Assembly (NCBI GenBank): GCA_030710605.1
Contig: CP092877.1
Span: 45,802,406-45,866,405, forward strand
From: Cordylochernes scorpioides
Taxonomy: Eukaryota; Arthropoda; Arachnida; Pseudoscorpiones; Chernetidae
Length of the DNA stretch: 64,000 bases
Direction: 5' to 3'
Part shown: piece by piece, positions 39,501-52,700 of the stretch
How the letters are laid out: the number at the start of each line of letters is the position of its first letter
Position numbering within the stretch: position 1 is the first letter of the stretch
Position numbers and translations under genes: made by a program
The notes under the pieces: generated by a model
What the model was told of the DNA's origin: nothing
Seen by the model: only the letters and a program-made list of their open reading frames with translations
Database searches by the model: none

Positions 39501-42036
39501 ATGAATACAGAAGCTTATGATTTCGAAACCCGTAAATACATGAATCTAATACGAAGAAATTCCCTCAAACTTGAAAAGTGGAGAAAGCATCTCATATTTA
39601 ATAGGATTTGTGAAGTCAACAATTTTATACCACCAACCCCCAGAATAAAAGATCCTGTCAAAAACCATTTTTCAAATTCAATTATAAAAGATACCCAATT
39701 CAAACTGCTCAGATCTAGAACAAAAGGATGTTACTCAAACATAATACTTATTTCAAAAACCATAAAAGATCTAATAAATATTGTATCTCAAAGAATCCCC
39801 CCAACAGAAATGCTACAACTTATCATCAGCACCACTAAGGACATCAAGTCATTAAACTCCACCATAGAGAAGAAACACCAAAAGAAACTTCAATTCTGGT
39901 CTAAGAAATACAACATCCAACTCATACCATCTGAAAACCAGGCCAATATTCTCAACATATCTAGCTATACTCTCTCATCTGATGAAATTAACTATTTATC
40001 AAAGGGGACCAAACATAGATTCCCCATGAAAAAAAACACACACACACAGAGATATATATATATATATATATATAATTACAAAATAATTGCAGGAGTCGAA
40101 TCGGCAATATCTACCCTAACACACAATGAACAATCCAAAATTAGAAACTTAGTTACTACTTCCTTAGAAGAATCTTCAAGATCGCCTACCTTTAATCCCA
40201 ATATCCAAAATATAGCCAATTCACTAAGAAGCAAGAAAGAAATAGTAATTACAAAAGCAGATAAAGGATCCCAAACAGTTATTATGAACACTCTAGATTA
40301 CATATCAAAAATGAATGAAATCCTAAGCAACTCCACAGTATTCATACCTATAACCACCAACGAAAAATCACAATCATATGCTCAATATACAAAAGATCTA
40401 AGGAATTTATGCAGAGGCAAGACTATTACTACAGAAGACTTAAAATCGTTCCTAGAAAACATAAAAAGTACCGCTTATATTTACGGCCAACCCAAGACCC
40501 ATAAACCAGGTATTCCTATTCGCCCTATCATAGCCTATCATATGTCTCCTATAGCCCCCTTAGCTAAGTTCCTAGCAAACTTCCTTATCCCCATTCTAAA
40601 AGATAATCCTACCACCACATCCATACCAAAATTTATAGAAAATATACACAGCCTCCCCCCCTCTCCTAACAGCACCATGATATCTTTTGACGTAGTTCTC
40701 CATTACTCTTCATGTTTCACCTTTCCATACCTCATCCTCAAAGTTAGAAATGTCGCTATTTCTCTTTGAAAATAAATTTCGATTTTTAAAAGAAACATTC
40801 GCGGTATAATTTTAATTTTCGTTTTAAAATCATCAGCCGCGTTATATTGTATTTTAAATAGTTAATATGTACCCAAGCCTACCACACCGTCTAATAATAG
40901 ATAACACAATAGAATTTTTAGCATTAAACAATATTCCTCCAGATACTTCTTCTAAAATTATTTCATTAGTTAAGCTCAGCCTACAATACAACATATTCTC
41001 CTTCAATAGTAATTTTTATAGACAAACCAAGGGCTCCCCCATGGGAAGTCCCCTCTCTTCACCTTTGGCAGAAATAGTAATGAGAAAAATAGATAAAACA
41101 ATAACCAACCTTTTTCCCACAGATATCATCATCTGGCAGAGATACATAGACGACATCTTTTGTATAGCCAACTCTACCAAAATAGATACCATTTTTACCC
41201 AACTAAAGTCCATACATAATGATATTGATTTTACCATAGAAACAGAAAACAATAAGACCTTACCATTTCTAGATGTACTTATACTAAAAACACAAAACCA
41301 ATATACAACAGAAATATACCATAAACCAAACTCCACTCCAGATTATATACACTTTTCCTCTTATTGCCCCCTCAGTCACAAGATCAACACTGTAAAAACC
41401 CTCTCAAAACGAATATATACACATTGTTCCATCCAACTCTCAAAAGATACAGAAACCCAATTTTTGATCAATAAACTCACTTCTAGTGGTTATCCGAAAA
41501 ACTTTATATTAAGACATTTCCATAATCCCTCTCTTAAAAGAAATAATCATGTTTATAAATCAATATGTATATTTCCCTATTCCCATAGTAGTACCAATAT
41601 AGCCAGAATTTTAAGCAAACACGGTATAAGAACATATTATGAAAGCAACCCGAGTATAGCAACCATAATAAGAAACCCCATTACAAGAAACAGTATTCCT
41701 ATAACAAAACTATACAATAGCAAAGCCGTATATTCCATACCATGCAACCAATGTAATAATGTATATGTATGCGAAACAGGCAGACATATAAAAGACAGAA
41801 TAGACGAACATAGAAGAAATATTAAAAACAAAGACCCCAAATCTCTAATAGTACAACATATTAGAAACACAGATCACGATTTCAACCTAGCAAACCCTAA
41901 TATTCATTATACAAACATAAATAGTAAATACAAAAGATTAATACTGGAAGCACTGATTTCATCAAAATATAATAGCATAAATAGACACATAGATATCCCT
42001 GAGACATATGATAGGCTGGTCCAAAAACTAAAATAG
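39501..42036 (+). pseudogene. Penelope RT/GIY-YIG ORF, longer copy, interrupted
   Basis: The ATG at 39501 gives MNTEAYDFETRKYMNL, an N-terminal region, ITKADKGSQTVIM and YGQPKTHKPGIPIRPIIAYH. It then meets an inserted 161 bp block at 40698 and resumes at 40864 with MYPSLPHRLI, the YIDD box and the endonuclease to the stop at 42034. An in-frame (AT)n microsatellite (KKNTHTQRYIYIYIY, about 40030-40080) and a Gly-to-Cys change in YVCETGR are further damage. Confidence 0.88.
40698..40858. mobile_element. 161 bp insertion inside the Penelope RT
   Basis: Absent from the first Penelope copy, so its limits are seen directly. TAGTT is present at both junctions (40693-40697, 40859-40863). It resembles 27672-27873 in the SMO 3' flank. 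Confidence 0.75.
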
Positions 42037-42126
42037 AATTATCCGATTTCTCTTCATCACACCACTTAACAATATTGCATATAATAATATCAACCAATTG
42101 ACCAATTTACATAGCAATAATTTTTC

Positions 42127-42375
42127 TTAAAGCTTTTCATTTTTAAGTTGTTGTAATATAGTTTTACGTGCTTCTCCTTCAAGAATTGCATATTTATGAT
42201 TTGAATGAGTCATGTAATGTTGATTAGCATTATACTTTTTAAGTGTAGTTATAACTGTACTACATAACAAACAAACCATTTTATCTTTGGAACTAATTAA
42301 GAAGTATTGCAATTCCCATTCTTCATTAAATAATCGATTCTCGTCCTTTAGAGTCCTTTTTTGTTTTTTAGACAT
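42127..42375 (-). CDS. hAT transposase N-terminus with BED-like zinc finger
   Basis: From ATG at 42373-42375: MSKKQKRTLKDENRLFNEEW, then KDKMVCLLCSTVITTLKKYN, and NQHYMTHSNHKY. The CxxC..HxxxxH pattern fits the BED-type finger of hAT transposases. It breaks off at the Penelope junction (about 42127), so the catalytic domain is missing. Confidence 0.7.
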   Translation of the reverse strand: MSKKQKRTLKDENRLFNEEWELQYFLISSKDKMVCLLCSTVITTLKKYNANQHYMTHSNHKYAILEGEARKTILQQLKNEKL

Positions 42376-43043
42376 GATTCTAAAATTAAAAGATATATGA
42401 AAATTTATACATAAAAAGACCATGCCGCACATAAAATTGTATTTTTAAAATACGGGAGAAATGGACTGAAATCAAAATCCACATTTATTTTACATAAGTT
42501 TACTTTCACAGAAAATTAATTATATTAATAATTGTTCAACTGATAAAAAAATTTAAATTATGCAATGATTATTAAAATTTAAAATTAATTTACCCGTATT
42601 TTACTACAATACAATAGAAAACATTGTTCGATGTTTGTAATATGTATTATCTTGAAACTTACCTTATTAAAAAAATAAACAACCATTTAGTAAAGTTGAT
42701 ACAGTTACACACCGGCAATTACGTTGCCTCGACGTTACTTGGACGTTACGTTTAGTTTTAGTACTAGTGTTGACCGCAAATCGGCGCTGCCGATATAGTG
42801 GTATAGTTATGTACTTCATTTTTAGCACGACACTTGAATTACTTTTAGAAATTTAAATACTTACATTTACTATATTATATATATTATATAATATGACATT
42901 CTCGTATTAGATATTTTCAATAAAATAATGAAAGTAATTGAAAACTGCGAAACAAAAATTATAATTTTGAATTTATGAAAAGGCCACAACTTGGGCAAGA
43001 AAAGGCCACATGCGGCCTTAAGGCCGCACGTTCGCCACCCCTG

Positions 43044-43340
43044 GTCTAAACTATTGGTTTTCGACCGCTACGACCCGGGTTCGAAAATCAAATCTCGCAT
43101 TGGGCACGTTTTTCCTAATAAATAATAAAAAAAAAGATGCTCCAATGGCCCCTGATTCTTGCAAAAGTCCAACCCCACCAGTAAGTGCAAATAACCAAAC
43201 GGGGGCTCTGGCAAATTTGTAAATGCAAAAGTCGAACTGCTTTTCACATGTGTAGACATGGGGTGAACTTACAGTAAGAGCAGTCGCTAACTATCCACTG
43301 TAATTATCATGGCCTGTATTATGTGTACTTGGGATAGATT
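43044..43340 (+). mobile_element. SINE family A, remainder after hAT
   Basis: Continues GTCTAAACTATTGGTTTTCG, GACCCGGGTTCGAAAATC, GCTCCAATGGCCCC and TTATCATGGCCTGTATTATG. Together with 37681-37706 it forms a full SINE. Confidence 0.8.
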
Positions 43341-43573
43341 AAAACACATGTATCCCTTCTTTCTACCGTAGGAGATCAACTAAAGAGATGATAAAAAGAC
43401 AACTTAAAAGAGACACACTTTTATTCTAGAAAAATAAAATATGCACAAATATATACAAAAATACCTTTTTAAAGAGACACAATGGCTAAAAAAACAGGTA
43501 GAAAAGATACTAATATAAAAAAAAACACAATATATACAAGTGATCTCTAAAAAAATTATTAAAAAGGGTAGTA

Positions 43574-43771
43574 CTACTCTTTGAGTATTTTCAGGATAGA
43601 GTCCAGAGCTTGTAGTGGATCAGAGAAATGCTGATGATGGTCATGACTTGTAGCCCAGTGAGGTTGGGTGGTGGGATGTTGGATGAAGGCAGTAGCTATA
43701 GGAGCTGTTCTCTTCCTGGCCACCATGCCTCTGATATTGAGAATCTGTCCTTTCAGCTGGGTCTTCACCTC
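43574..43771 (-). CDS. ASPM: ASPM last exon
   Basis: With phase 0 from the previous exon, the acceptor TGTGTCAG gives EVKTQLKGQILNIRGMVARK, .., HFSDPLQALDSILKILKE and TAG. The end matches the NPLQAIQMVMDTLGI segment of human ASPM, but the protein stops earlier than human ASPM. An acceptor 26 bp upstream (43797) gives VCRLDRMCQ but the wrong phase, unless a small exon has been missed. Confidence 0.82.
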   Translation of the reverse strand, partial: EVKTQLKGQILNIRGMVARKRTAPIATAFIQHPTTQPHWATSHDHHQHFSDPLQALDSILKILKE

Positions 43772-46700
43772 CTGACACATACGATCTAGTCTACACACTG
43801 ATTGACAAACTCATCGAAATGTGAACAAATTGTAAAATTTTTCAAAAAGTTTTGATGTTTCTTATCCCCTTGTACAAGGATTACACAAATTCCATGAGTC
43901 CATGCGCCTTGAGCTGCCTGATGATAAGCACCGGCCTCTCCCAAAGGTCCTATTTAGTGTATCTAATGCAACCAAATCTAAGTAACCCTCGGCAGAGCTG
44001 CACTGCGTTCCCAGGTGGCAGAATAACTGACGAATGAGCAGTCGCAGACCAACAGCAGCATTGTTAAAAGAGGAGAAAGACCTCTTTCAAAATTCTGAGT
44101 TCAACTGACCAGGTTGATAAGACCTCAGCAAGGGTTCCTTTCCAGGAACACGGAGGAGCTGCGTCTGTACTCATGTTAGAGTTGACAGCAAAGGCTTCAA
44201 TGTTAGGAACAACCTCAAATTACAGGCAAAGTCAGACTTTCAGCAAGGTGTTCCTGGATCAATGAAAGCTGCACCCTTACATTCCATGAGATCAGTGAAC
44301 TCATGTAATCTTTACACAAGGGAATAAGAAACAACAATTCTAAGTAAATTCTGTCATCTAACACACGGATCAACTAGGTAGGAAAGATGTCAATAGCCAT
44401 GTTTGCCTCTCCATTAGGTTTGGTGTTGTCTAAGAGGAAACAAGGTAGGTACCTGGACCCTGTCAGAGTTGTGCAGCAGCAGAATCCACAGCAGAGTGCA
44501 GGTTTGCAGGAAGACTCCCTCCCCCTTCCCATAGGAGATTTTCAGCAGTTTGAGGAGGGTGGTCAGGGTCCCTTCCACCTCGTGGCTTCTCCTTACCTCC
44601 CACAGGGCCCCTCTGGTGCTGGGGTTCTGCAACCTCCCTGCTGTTAGAGCCGTGTAATGATGGATAACACATGGAGGGGCACTTCATGGCACAGGTCAAC
44701 ACAGTTCCATGAGAGACTATAGCGAACAAACTTTTTTAAAAACTGAAATATTTATAATAAAAGTAAACTTCTATGATATAGAAGCCACCCCAACCCCTGA
44801 AAAAAAAGTAAAGTTTCCGGATGTTGTTGTTCATCAAAGATTGGGTTATGACAGGAAAAGTATGGTGGTCTGTGATATATAATAAGAAAGTTGTTTACCT
44901 TACCCACAGTAGGAAGAACTATTCCACATCAAAAAAGGCACAAAAAATTACCAACCGTCTCAGCTATCTAGTAGACAACAACCCCAGCTTTGTCACATTC
45001 AGAAATGTCCACTAGAGTCTTTCATCAGCCCTGGGCGAGCTTTGATATCATCAGTCATCTATTTTTTTTTTTAAGGCGACAAAGGCAATTTTGCTCACAC
45101 TTGGTTACCTAATGTCTTCAATAAAGGTCACTGTGTATCAAATATCTTTCAGAATTATTGTCTTAATCCTGATATATATACTAAATACATACTACTAAGC
45201 ACACTAAAAGGTACAACTTCCTTAAGTTTTGTCCACCAGTGTACCCTGTTCTCTTCATCTTCTAAACCCAGACCATTCTTCTATTAGACTGTTAAACTTC
45301 CTGGATTTACCACTCTAACCATTCTCCAATATGTACCCCACAGTAGGGTCAATAGATGTTATACGGTGCGGTAGAGTTCAACTAAACAAGATAGAAACTC
45401 CCTTTGCCGGTCCTAAGCCCAGATGAAAAAGGAGGAGGGGGAGCAGTAACAAGCTCACTAAAAAACCTGGGCTCAGCTGGCCCGGCTGATAGTACCCTGT
45501 AAGGGCTCCTAATCCAGGAATACAGGATGATCAGCGTTTGTACTCCATGTTAGGAGTGGCTGCGCATGGCATCTGTTCCTCATGTCAGAGGCGGCCATTT
45601 CTTTTGGAGCTAAGTCGGCCTGCCACTGAGTAGTGCTCCCAGTCTTAATGACAAAGGCAGACACATTTTACTTCACCTTACCCTAATATGATTGAGTGGA
45701 GATAAGAAAGAAGAAGACAAGAGAGAGAAACTGACCTTGGCAATATTGAGCAGCACAGTGAGCAGGATAGAGAGGATGCCCATGTGGTGCAGACTGCGGT
45801 TACAGCTCTGAGCAATCTTCATGAGGGACACCAGGGCTCCACTCTCCACCACTTGGTCGCAGAGCCTCCAAGACCACTTGGTGGCCGCCACTGGGACAAA
45901 CAACGTTGTGTGACAGACATAGTGGAAATGGAAGCATTGAAGGACAAATGTTTCTATCACACAAAATTTTTACTGTCCTTTGTAGAAAGATGACCTCTAG
46001 TGAGAATGTTCTTTCACAGAGGTTCTTCTATAATCAATTATTACAGAAAAAAATTACGATAAAGGGGTAATATACAGTAGAACCTCCACGAGAGGACACT
46101 CGCGCTAGAAACAACTCTCCACAAAGGACAGTTTTCATTTGCAATATTACCATTTTTACAATTTAGCAACTCTCCAGTAAGAGGACACCTCTACCTAAAG
46201 GACACTTTGGCTCTGCAATTAGGTGTCCTTTACAGAGAGGTTCTACTGTATTATAAATTTTTAAATTATGTAAATAAAAATATTTTAAAAAATTGTCCAG
46301 GATGCTGAGGAAATATCGTTTTGTAGTTTCTTTTATATAAATATTCCCTCAACATTCTGAACCTTATGATGTATAGGAAGACCTACCCAGGTTGTCGAGA
46401 TCCCGGGCAATCCTATAGAGATCCTTGGCCTCGAGCAGGTGTGCCAAGGCAAGTCTGCCTCGCCAACCTAGACTCTCTGAAGTTTTCTTAGCCATGGCTT
46501 CTTGGATTCTCTCACGGACCTTGGACATCTGTCTGGAATTCTGGATGGATTTCCTCACTCGGTAACCACGCCAGGCGGACTGCACACCCACATTCAAACA
46601 CTTGTTCCTTGTTGGGATCAAGATGCAACAAGACTTCCCAAATCTGACCCAATTTGGCAACTTGAGTTGGATGATAACACTGATGAGCTCTATCAAAACA

Positions 46701-49700
46701 TCCTTTTTTTTGGGCTTATCCCTAGTACACGTGATACAGGTCAATGATAATCATGGTGGGTAGAAAATGCACCACATGTCTATACATGTGAAAAGCAGTT
46801 TTACTTTGCACTTACAAATGTGCCAGAGCCCTGTAAAACATCCATTATATAGTTTACTTCTCTGGATAGAAAGAGGACATGTTACACTTTGATGTTTGGT
46901 TCCAGCAATGAAACCTGTTTTACTCAGGTGGACAAAATAGATGGTAAATTACAGAGGTTGTTGCAGGTTAACAATAACACCTCCTGTGACTAGTCTTCTG
47001 AGACTGTGAGTGGGAAAATCACTTTTCTAAAATGCCGGCCATATGACCCAACTTCCAGAGGTATCCTGTTGTTAAGGTAATCCTATGGAAGTTTCACCAC
47101 TACACTATAAAAAACATGGGATCACACAGTTTAAGCTTCAGACAATGGGTTTGTGATTAAGACAAGTTTAACTGCAAGAGGAAATGCTGGTAGAGTGGGA
47201 GCTGTGCTACACCAACCTGGATGCTGATGGCCGCCCTGTGAGTTCTGAGCCATTGTCGCACAGTCCGCTGGATGACATAGGCTGCCATGTGTCTGCGGGC
47301 CAACCTGGACAACAATGGGTTAAACACATTGGATTATGGATAGAGAACAAATGTCAACAACCATGATGAATCTGTATGCTGTTTCCATACCAGCAATTTT
47401 ATTTCTACCTAACTACTCTAAATTCTGATGGCAATTGGGTCTTACAATAGTAACATATACCACAGAGAATTCAATTATTTGGATATTTAAGTTCTTATTA
47501 CTTTTCAATTTCTATAGGGGAAGGGGAGAGAAAAAAATACAGTAAAACCTCCCTGTAAAGGACACCAAATTTCATATACAGTTCTACTGGTAGTAAAATG
47601 CAGAAAAATCGCCAAGACCTCCATGAGAGGCCTACAAAGGACAGTTTTCATTTCCAAAATATCATTTAACAGTTTTTAGATATTCATTTGTTCCCTAATT
47701 CAAACAAAACTGTGGTAAATAAGGAGTCGTCCATTGACTCTAGTTACAAAATTGAGTATTGACTGATCTGTTTTGTTTAAAGATAATATATCAGTGATAT
47801 ATTATTACTTTACTCTGTTTTGATCATCTTGTTTTTATCATCATCTTGTAGACAACAACATGTTCGACATAATGAGCACGTGTGCAAGAATTGTAAAAAG
47901 AATAAAATAATTATAGTAGCATAAAAATGGTGTATCTTTCATTTATCTTTAAATATATATAAAGTGCAATTTCTTTAAAAATAATTTTCACCATTAATAT
48001 TCAACATTTAATAGAAACGTATCAAATGGCGACGAAGAATTAATGTAAGTATGGCCACCACTAATTCAAATTATCCAAGGTTTCGTGAAGGTGAATGTTT
48101 TAATGTCCGTCCATACAGAGTTCAAAATAACAACTGACTCACCCGTGCTGGCAAGGTCACGCTCCGCTGCGTCACGTGGGAAAACATACGTAGATGTTTT
48201 CTTACATGTTCTCAGCACATCCCCCTTTTTAAGACTTGAAATATATATATACATTACAAACTTTAAATGCATAATATAATTAACAATGAAGGCGATCCAC
48301 AGGTTTAACAATTCGTCCACTCCGGGTTCTTATCTGGCCGTCTTCTGAGTCGTTAGAGGGATAATCCACAACTGGGGTCTTTTCATTTTCAACCAGTTCC
48401 TCCCCCGAAAAGGTCGGCGTCGATGGGTCGGCTGGATATTGCACTGTAACTCCTTTTCGTAGATGGAACCTGTTTCGACGTAAAGTCCCAACTGGAGTAT
48501 CAACCATATACGACCTTGGTGTCGATGCTTTCTTCTTTACAATCCCCCAGGTTCGCATATCTGTAATCCAAACCGTGTCACCTTCGGATAGCTCCTCCAT
48601 GTCCGTAGCTCCGCAGCGTCGATCATATCTGGATTTCATATCCTTTCTCGTTCTCCCTTCCTTTCTTTTCAGGGTCTGAGAGTCCACCAACTTTGGATTA
48701 AGATTCTCTGGTGCAATTGGCAAGGTCGTTCGGAGTTTACGTCCCATGAGAAGCTCAGCAGGGCTGTAACCGTTCTCCAAAGGGGTCGATCGATACTCCA
48801 GGAGTCCAAGCGATGGGTCTTGATTTTTCTTGAGGATCAACTTAGCAATTTTCACACCTGCTTCTGCTATCCCATTGCTCTGCGGGAATCGAGGACTTGA
48901 AGTGACATGTGTGAATCCGTACTGCCTTGCGAAATTTGCAAATTCACGAGCAGCTCCAAATTGCGTCCCATTATCGCTTACAACAGTTTCTGGTATTCCA
49001 TGTCGGTAAAATATGGATTTGCAACTACGCACCACCACATTGGCTGTGAGCCGATCCAGCTGAACCACTTCAGGAAATCGAGAATAATAGTCAATGACGA
49101 CTAGATACCACTTATTCTCGAACTTGAACAAATCCATTCCAATCTTTTGCCACGGTCGTGTAGGAAAGTTGGTTGGTATCAAAGGTTCATGTTTTGAGAC
49201 GGCTTCCTGGATACAGACACTGCACTTTCTGACCGTTTCCGCGATCTTTTCCGAAATTCCAGGCCACCATACCGTCTCACGTGCGCGAAGTCTTGTTTTT
49301 GTAATCCCGAAGTGCCCAGCGTGCAACTTATCTAGGATCTCCGGTTTCATACTTGCTGGAATAACAAGACGACAGCTACGCATCAGTAGTCCATTTTGAA
49401 CGCCGAGTTCATCCTTGACATGCCAATAAGAGAGCAGAGCCTGTGACATCTTCTTCTTATCTGGCCAGCCTTGCTCAAGGTAGTTGACTACTGCTTTCAG
49501 GGTCGTATCTTCTTGTTGAGCTTCAAAAATCTTCGTCAACATCTCGTCTTTGTCGGTTATGCTCGAGAGAACTGCATTTATATGCGCTGAGGTTGGCCTT
49601 TCGTCTTCACCTCCCTCGGTTGTAAGAAGTGGTTGTCTGGATAATGCATCGGCGTCGAGCAGCTCCTTTCCAGGGATATGCACTATTTCGAATCCAAACC

Positions 49701-52700
49701 TCATCATACGCATTCGGAAACGTTGCAGTCTTGGGGTCAGCGAACTCAATTCTTTCGTCGAAAATAGAGGAATGAGAGGCTTATGGTCGGTCTCAATTCG
49801 GAAACGCTTTCCAAGCAGGAAATCTTGAAAACGTTCGCAGGCCCATGTAATTGCGAGAGCCTCTTTCTCGATCTGAGCATATCGTTTTTCGGTAGGTGTC
49901 ATAGTTCTAGAAGAATAAGCAACAGGTCGCCAGATTCCATTCTTACCTTCTTGCTTCAGTACCGCTCCCAAGCCGTATGAAGATACGTCGGATGACACCA
50001 TGGTTGGTTTCCTAACGTTGTATGCTGCCAAGATGGGTTGAGTCGTGAGCAATTCTTTCAACTTTCGGAATGCTCGCTCCTGGCTGCAATCCCAAACGAA
50101 GTCTTGACCTTTCACCAACAACTGGTTCAGTGGTGCCACAATTTCAGATAAATTTTCCACAAAGCGTCCCAGATGGTTCACCATGCCAAGAAATCTTCTT
50201 ACACCATGAACATCGGTCGGAGCAGGCATCTCCGCCACTGCTTCGATTTTCGCTGGATCTGGTCGGATACCGTCTTCATCCCCAGTATGTGCCCAAGAAA
50301 ATTAATTCTTGGCACGCCGAAGACACACTTGGCCTTGTTTAGTGTAACTTTCACCTCTTTCAGTTTTCGGAGCACTAAGCGAAGAATTCGATCGTGAGTC
50401 TTGGAGTCGGAGGCAAATATCAGGATATCGTCCAGGTAACACATTACACCGTCCATGCCTTGCAAGATTATTGACATAACTTTCTGAAAATACTCTGGGG
50501 CGAGTGAGATTCCAAATGGCATTCTGCAGTATTTATATCTCCCAAAAGGAGTGATGAAGGTCGTTAAATGCTGGCAGTCCGGGCTCAACGGAATCTGGTG
50601 AAAGCCACTGTTCGCGTCCAGTTTCGAAAAGAATCTTGCTTCCCCCAGTTGCCCCAGCATGTGCTCCACCACTGGCATGGGATGCACTTCGCGCTGTACA
50701 TGTTCGTTCAGCCTTGAGAGATCCACACAGAGTCGTATGTCGCCATTCGGTTTACCAGCAATCACAGTCGGTGCACACCATTCAGTCGCAACGTTAACTT
50801 GTGCTATGATTCCCGCCTTCTCGAGCTCTTCCAATCTTGTTTTGAGCTTTTCCATCAAAGGTATTGGTACCCGTCGAGGAGTATGCACAGCATATGGTTT
50901 TGCTCCAGGTTTCAATTTGATTTCGTAAGGGTTTCCGATCTGTCCCAGTCCTTCAAATACTTCAGGGAATTCCTTGATCGGGTTAATTCTCGTCGCAACC
51001 ACTTCAATTCGCCTCGCCAGGTTCAAGAGCTCACATGCCCGGCGACTCAGAAGAGGTTCACTCAAACGACGAATGACATAAATCTTCTCCTTGATTTCAT
51101 AATTGCCATTTCGCAGCGTTGATATAAACATACCCACAGTCTGAAGTTCGGAGAATTCAGCAGCTCTAAGGTTGATATCACTTTCCACTAGTCGTTGCTG
51201 TCCCATTATCTTCTTGAAGAGACACAGAGGAACACATGTAACATCCGCCTGGGAGTCGAGCTTGAACTTCACCTTTTTCCTGTTCACTTGGATTTCTGCT
51301 GTCCATCGCCTCCTGCACTCGCCTTCATCATCATCGAGATTAGATGAATCCTCCACAGCTGAGACCTCCAGGAGAAAACCAATTTCTTCATCAAGTTCAG
51401 AAACAGCTTTAACTTCCGCAGTCTTCGCCTGCTTATCTGGGCAGCAATTTGCAAAATGGCCTGTTTTTGAACATAGGTTACATCTTTGTCCTTCAGCACG
51501 GCAAGCCTGTCCTTCCCTGTGGGTGAAACCTCCGCATTTCGGACATCGTGATCTTGTATTGGCTGACTTCTCCTTCTTCCTCGAAGGCTGCTGTTGTTGT
51601 TTCGGTGATTGTTTCTTTGAGTTGAACTTCACTTGATTGACCTTTTGGCTTGTTGAGGGACGCTGCAGGTAGACTTGCTGCTGTCGAACGGCTTCCTGCT
51701 GTCGAACCAATTTCACCGCCTTTTCCAAAGTCAGTTCGCTGTCCAACTGCATTCTTTCAGATAAAGCTTTGTCCCTCACTCCAACCACTATTCGATCACG
51801 GATCAACTGCTCATGAAGACCCTCAAATTCGCAACTATCAGCCAATTTGTACAATGAAGTGATGAATTCGTCCACTGGCTCCCGATCCTCTTGGATTCTT
51901 GAATTAAATTTCGCACGTTCGTAGATAATATTCTTTCTGACACAGAAGTGGCTGTCGAACGCCTTGAGGACGGAATCAATTTTCGTTGCCTCTTCCTCCT
52001 TTTCGAACTTGAAGGTCCTGAATATATCATCCGCGCGGTCACCCATCAAGTACATGAACAAATCGATCTTGTCCGCCTCCTCTTTCTTCTTCATTCCACT
52101 GACCACGAGGTATCGTTCGAATCTTTTCCTCCATTTGGGCCATTCGTTGGGAGTCGAGAAGTCGAAAGTTTCTGGAGGTTGAATCTGAGCCATGTTGAAT
52201 TATCTTCCAAGGTACACAAAAATCGATATTTTGCAATATACGGGTTCGTATTTTATCCAGTTATCGCTGCCACCATGTTTTAATGTCCGTCCATACAGAG
52301 TTCAAAATAACAACTGACTCACCCGTGCTGGCAAGGTCACGCTCCGCTGCATCACGTGGGAAAACATACGTAGATGTTTTCTTACATGTTCTCAGCACAG
52401 TGAAGATCTAAATTGTTATTTGGAACAATTAGAAGAATGTTTTAAATTGAACAAAACATTAGAAGCAGACAAAGTATCTGTGTTATTAACGTCTATTGAT
52501 GTTAATGTTTATAAGACTTTGCGCGATTTGTTGGTACCCAGTAGGCCAAGTGACCTTAAATATAAAGATTTAGTAGAGGTTTTAACCAACCATTTATATC
52601 CAATAAAAAATAAGCAGACAAGTGCAAATTTACTGACGTAAATGAAAATTTGTGTGACCAATTTGCAAGTGGTTGCTACGATGAAGCTACGCTTAAAAGG

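Larger units (their letters stand above)
37776..42130 (+). mobile_element. Two Penelope-like copies head to tail inside hAT
   Basis: The first copy (about 37776-39440) lacks the 5' part, and the second (about 39441-42126) lacks the very 3' end. Their shared 1.3 kb (37806-39078 versus 40864-42126) differs at only a few positions. The inserted length therefore exceeds one unit and starts and ends within it. The 3' end between the copies (39360-39410) has CTGTAGA, a GGGC..GCGCC hairpin and GAAAGCTCG. Confidence 0.85.
37707..43043 (-). mobile_element. hAT element with 8 bp target duplication, filled by a Penelope pair
   Basis: Terminal inverted repeats CAGGGGTGGCGAACC (left) and, inverted, CAGGGGTGGCGAACGTGCGG (right). 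The 8 bp GTCTAAAC stands at 37699-37706 and at 43044-43051, as expected for hAT. Subterminal GGCCGCAT repeats are present on both sides. About 0.9 kb of hAT sequence remains on the right and 70 bp on the left; the rest of the transposase is gone or replaced. Confidence 0.88.
48096..52399 (-). mobile_element. Ty3/gypsy element 2, young, inserted in gypsy 1
   Basis: LTRs of 124 bp (48096-48219 and 52276-52399, TG..CA) differ at one base. The duplication GTGAA flanks it at 48091-48095 and 52400-52404. Next to the left LTR a purine tract (minus strand AAAAAGGGGGA) precedes the element 3' LTR. Two long frames cover gag-pol and are separated by one frameshift. Confidence 0.95.

Noticed and set aside
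43772-43797. Longer ASPM last exon starting VCRLDRMCQ
   Set aside because: It does not fit the phase 0 end of the previous exon; kept only as an alternative if a small exon was missed.
48907-52283. Plus-strand frames over gypsy 2 (65-154 residues)
   Set aside because: Antisense shadows of gag-pol; no domains and poor continuity.
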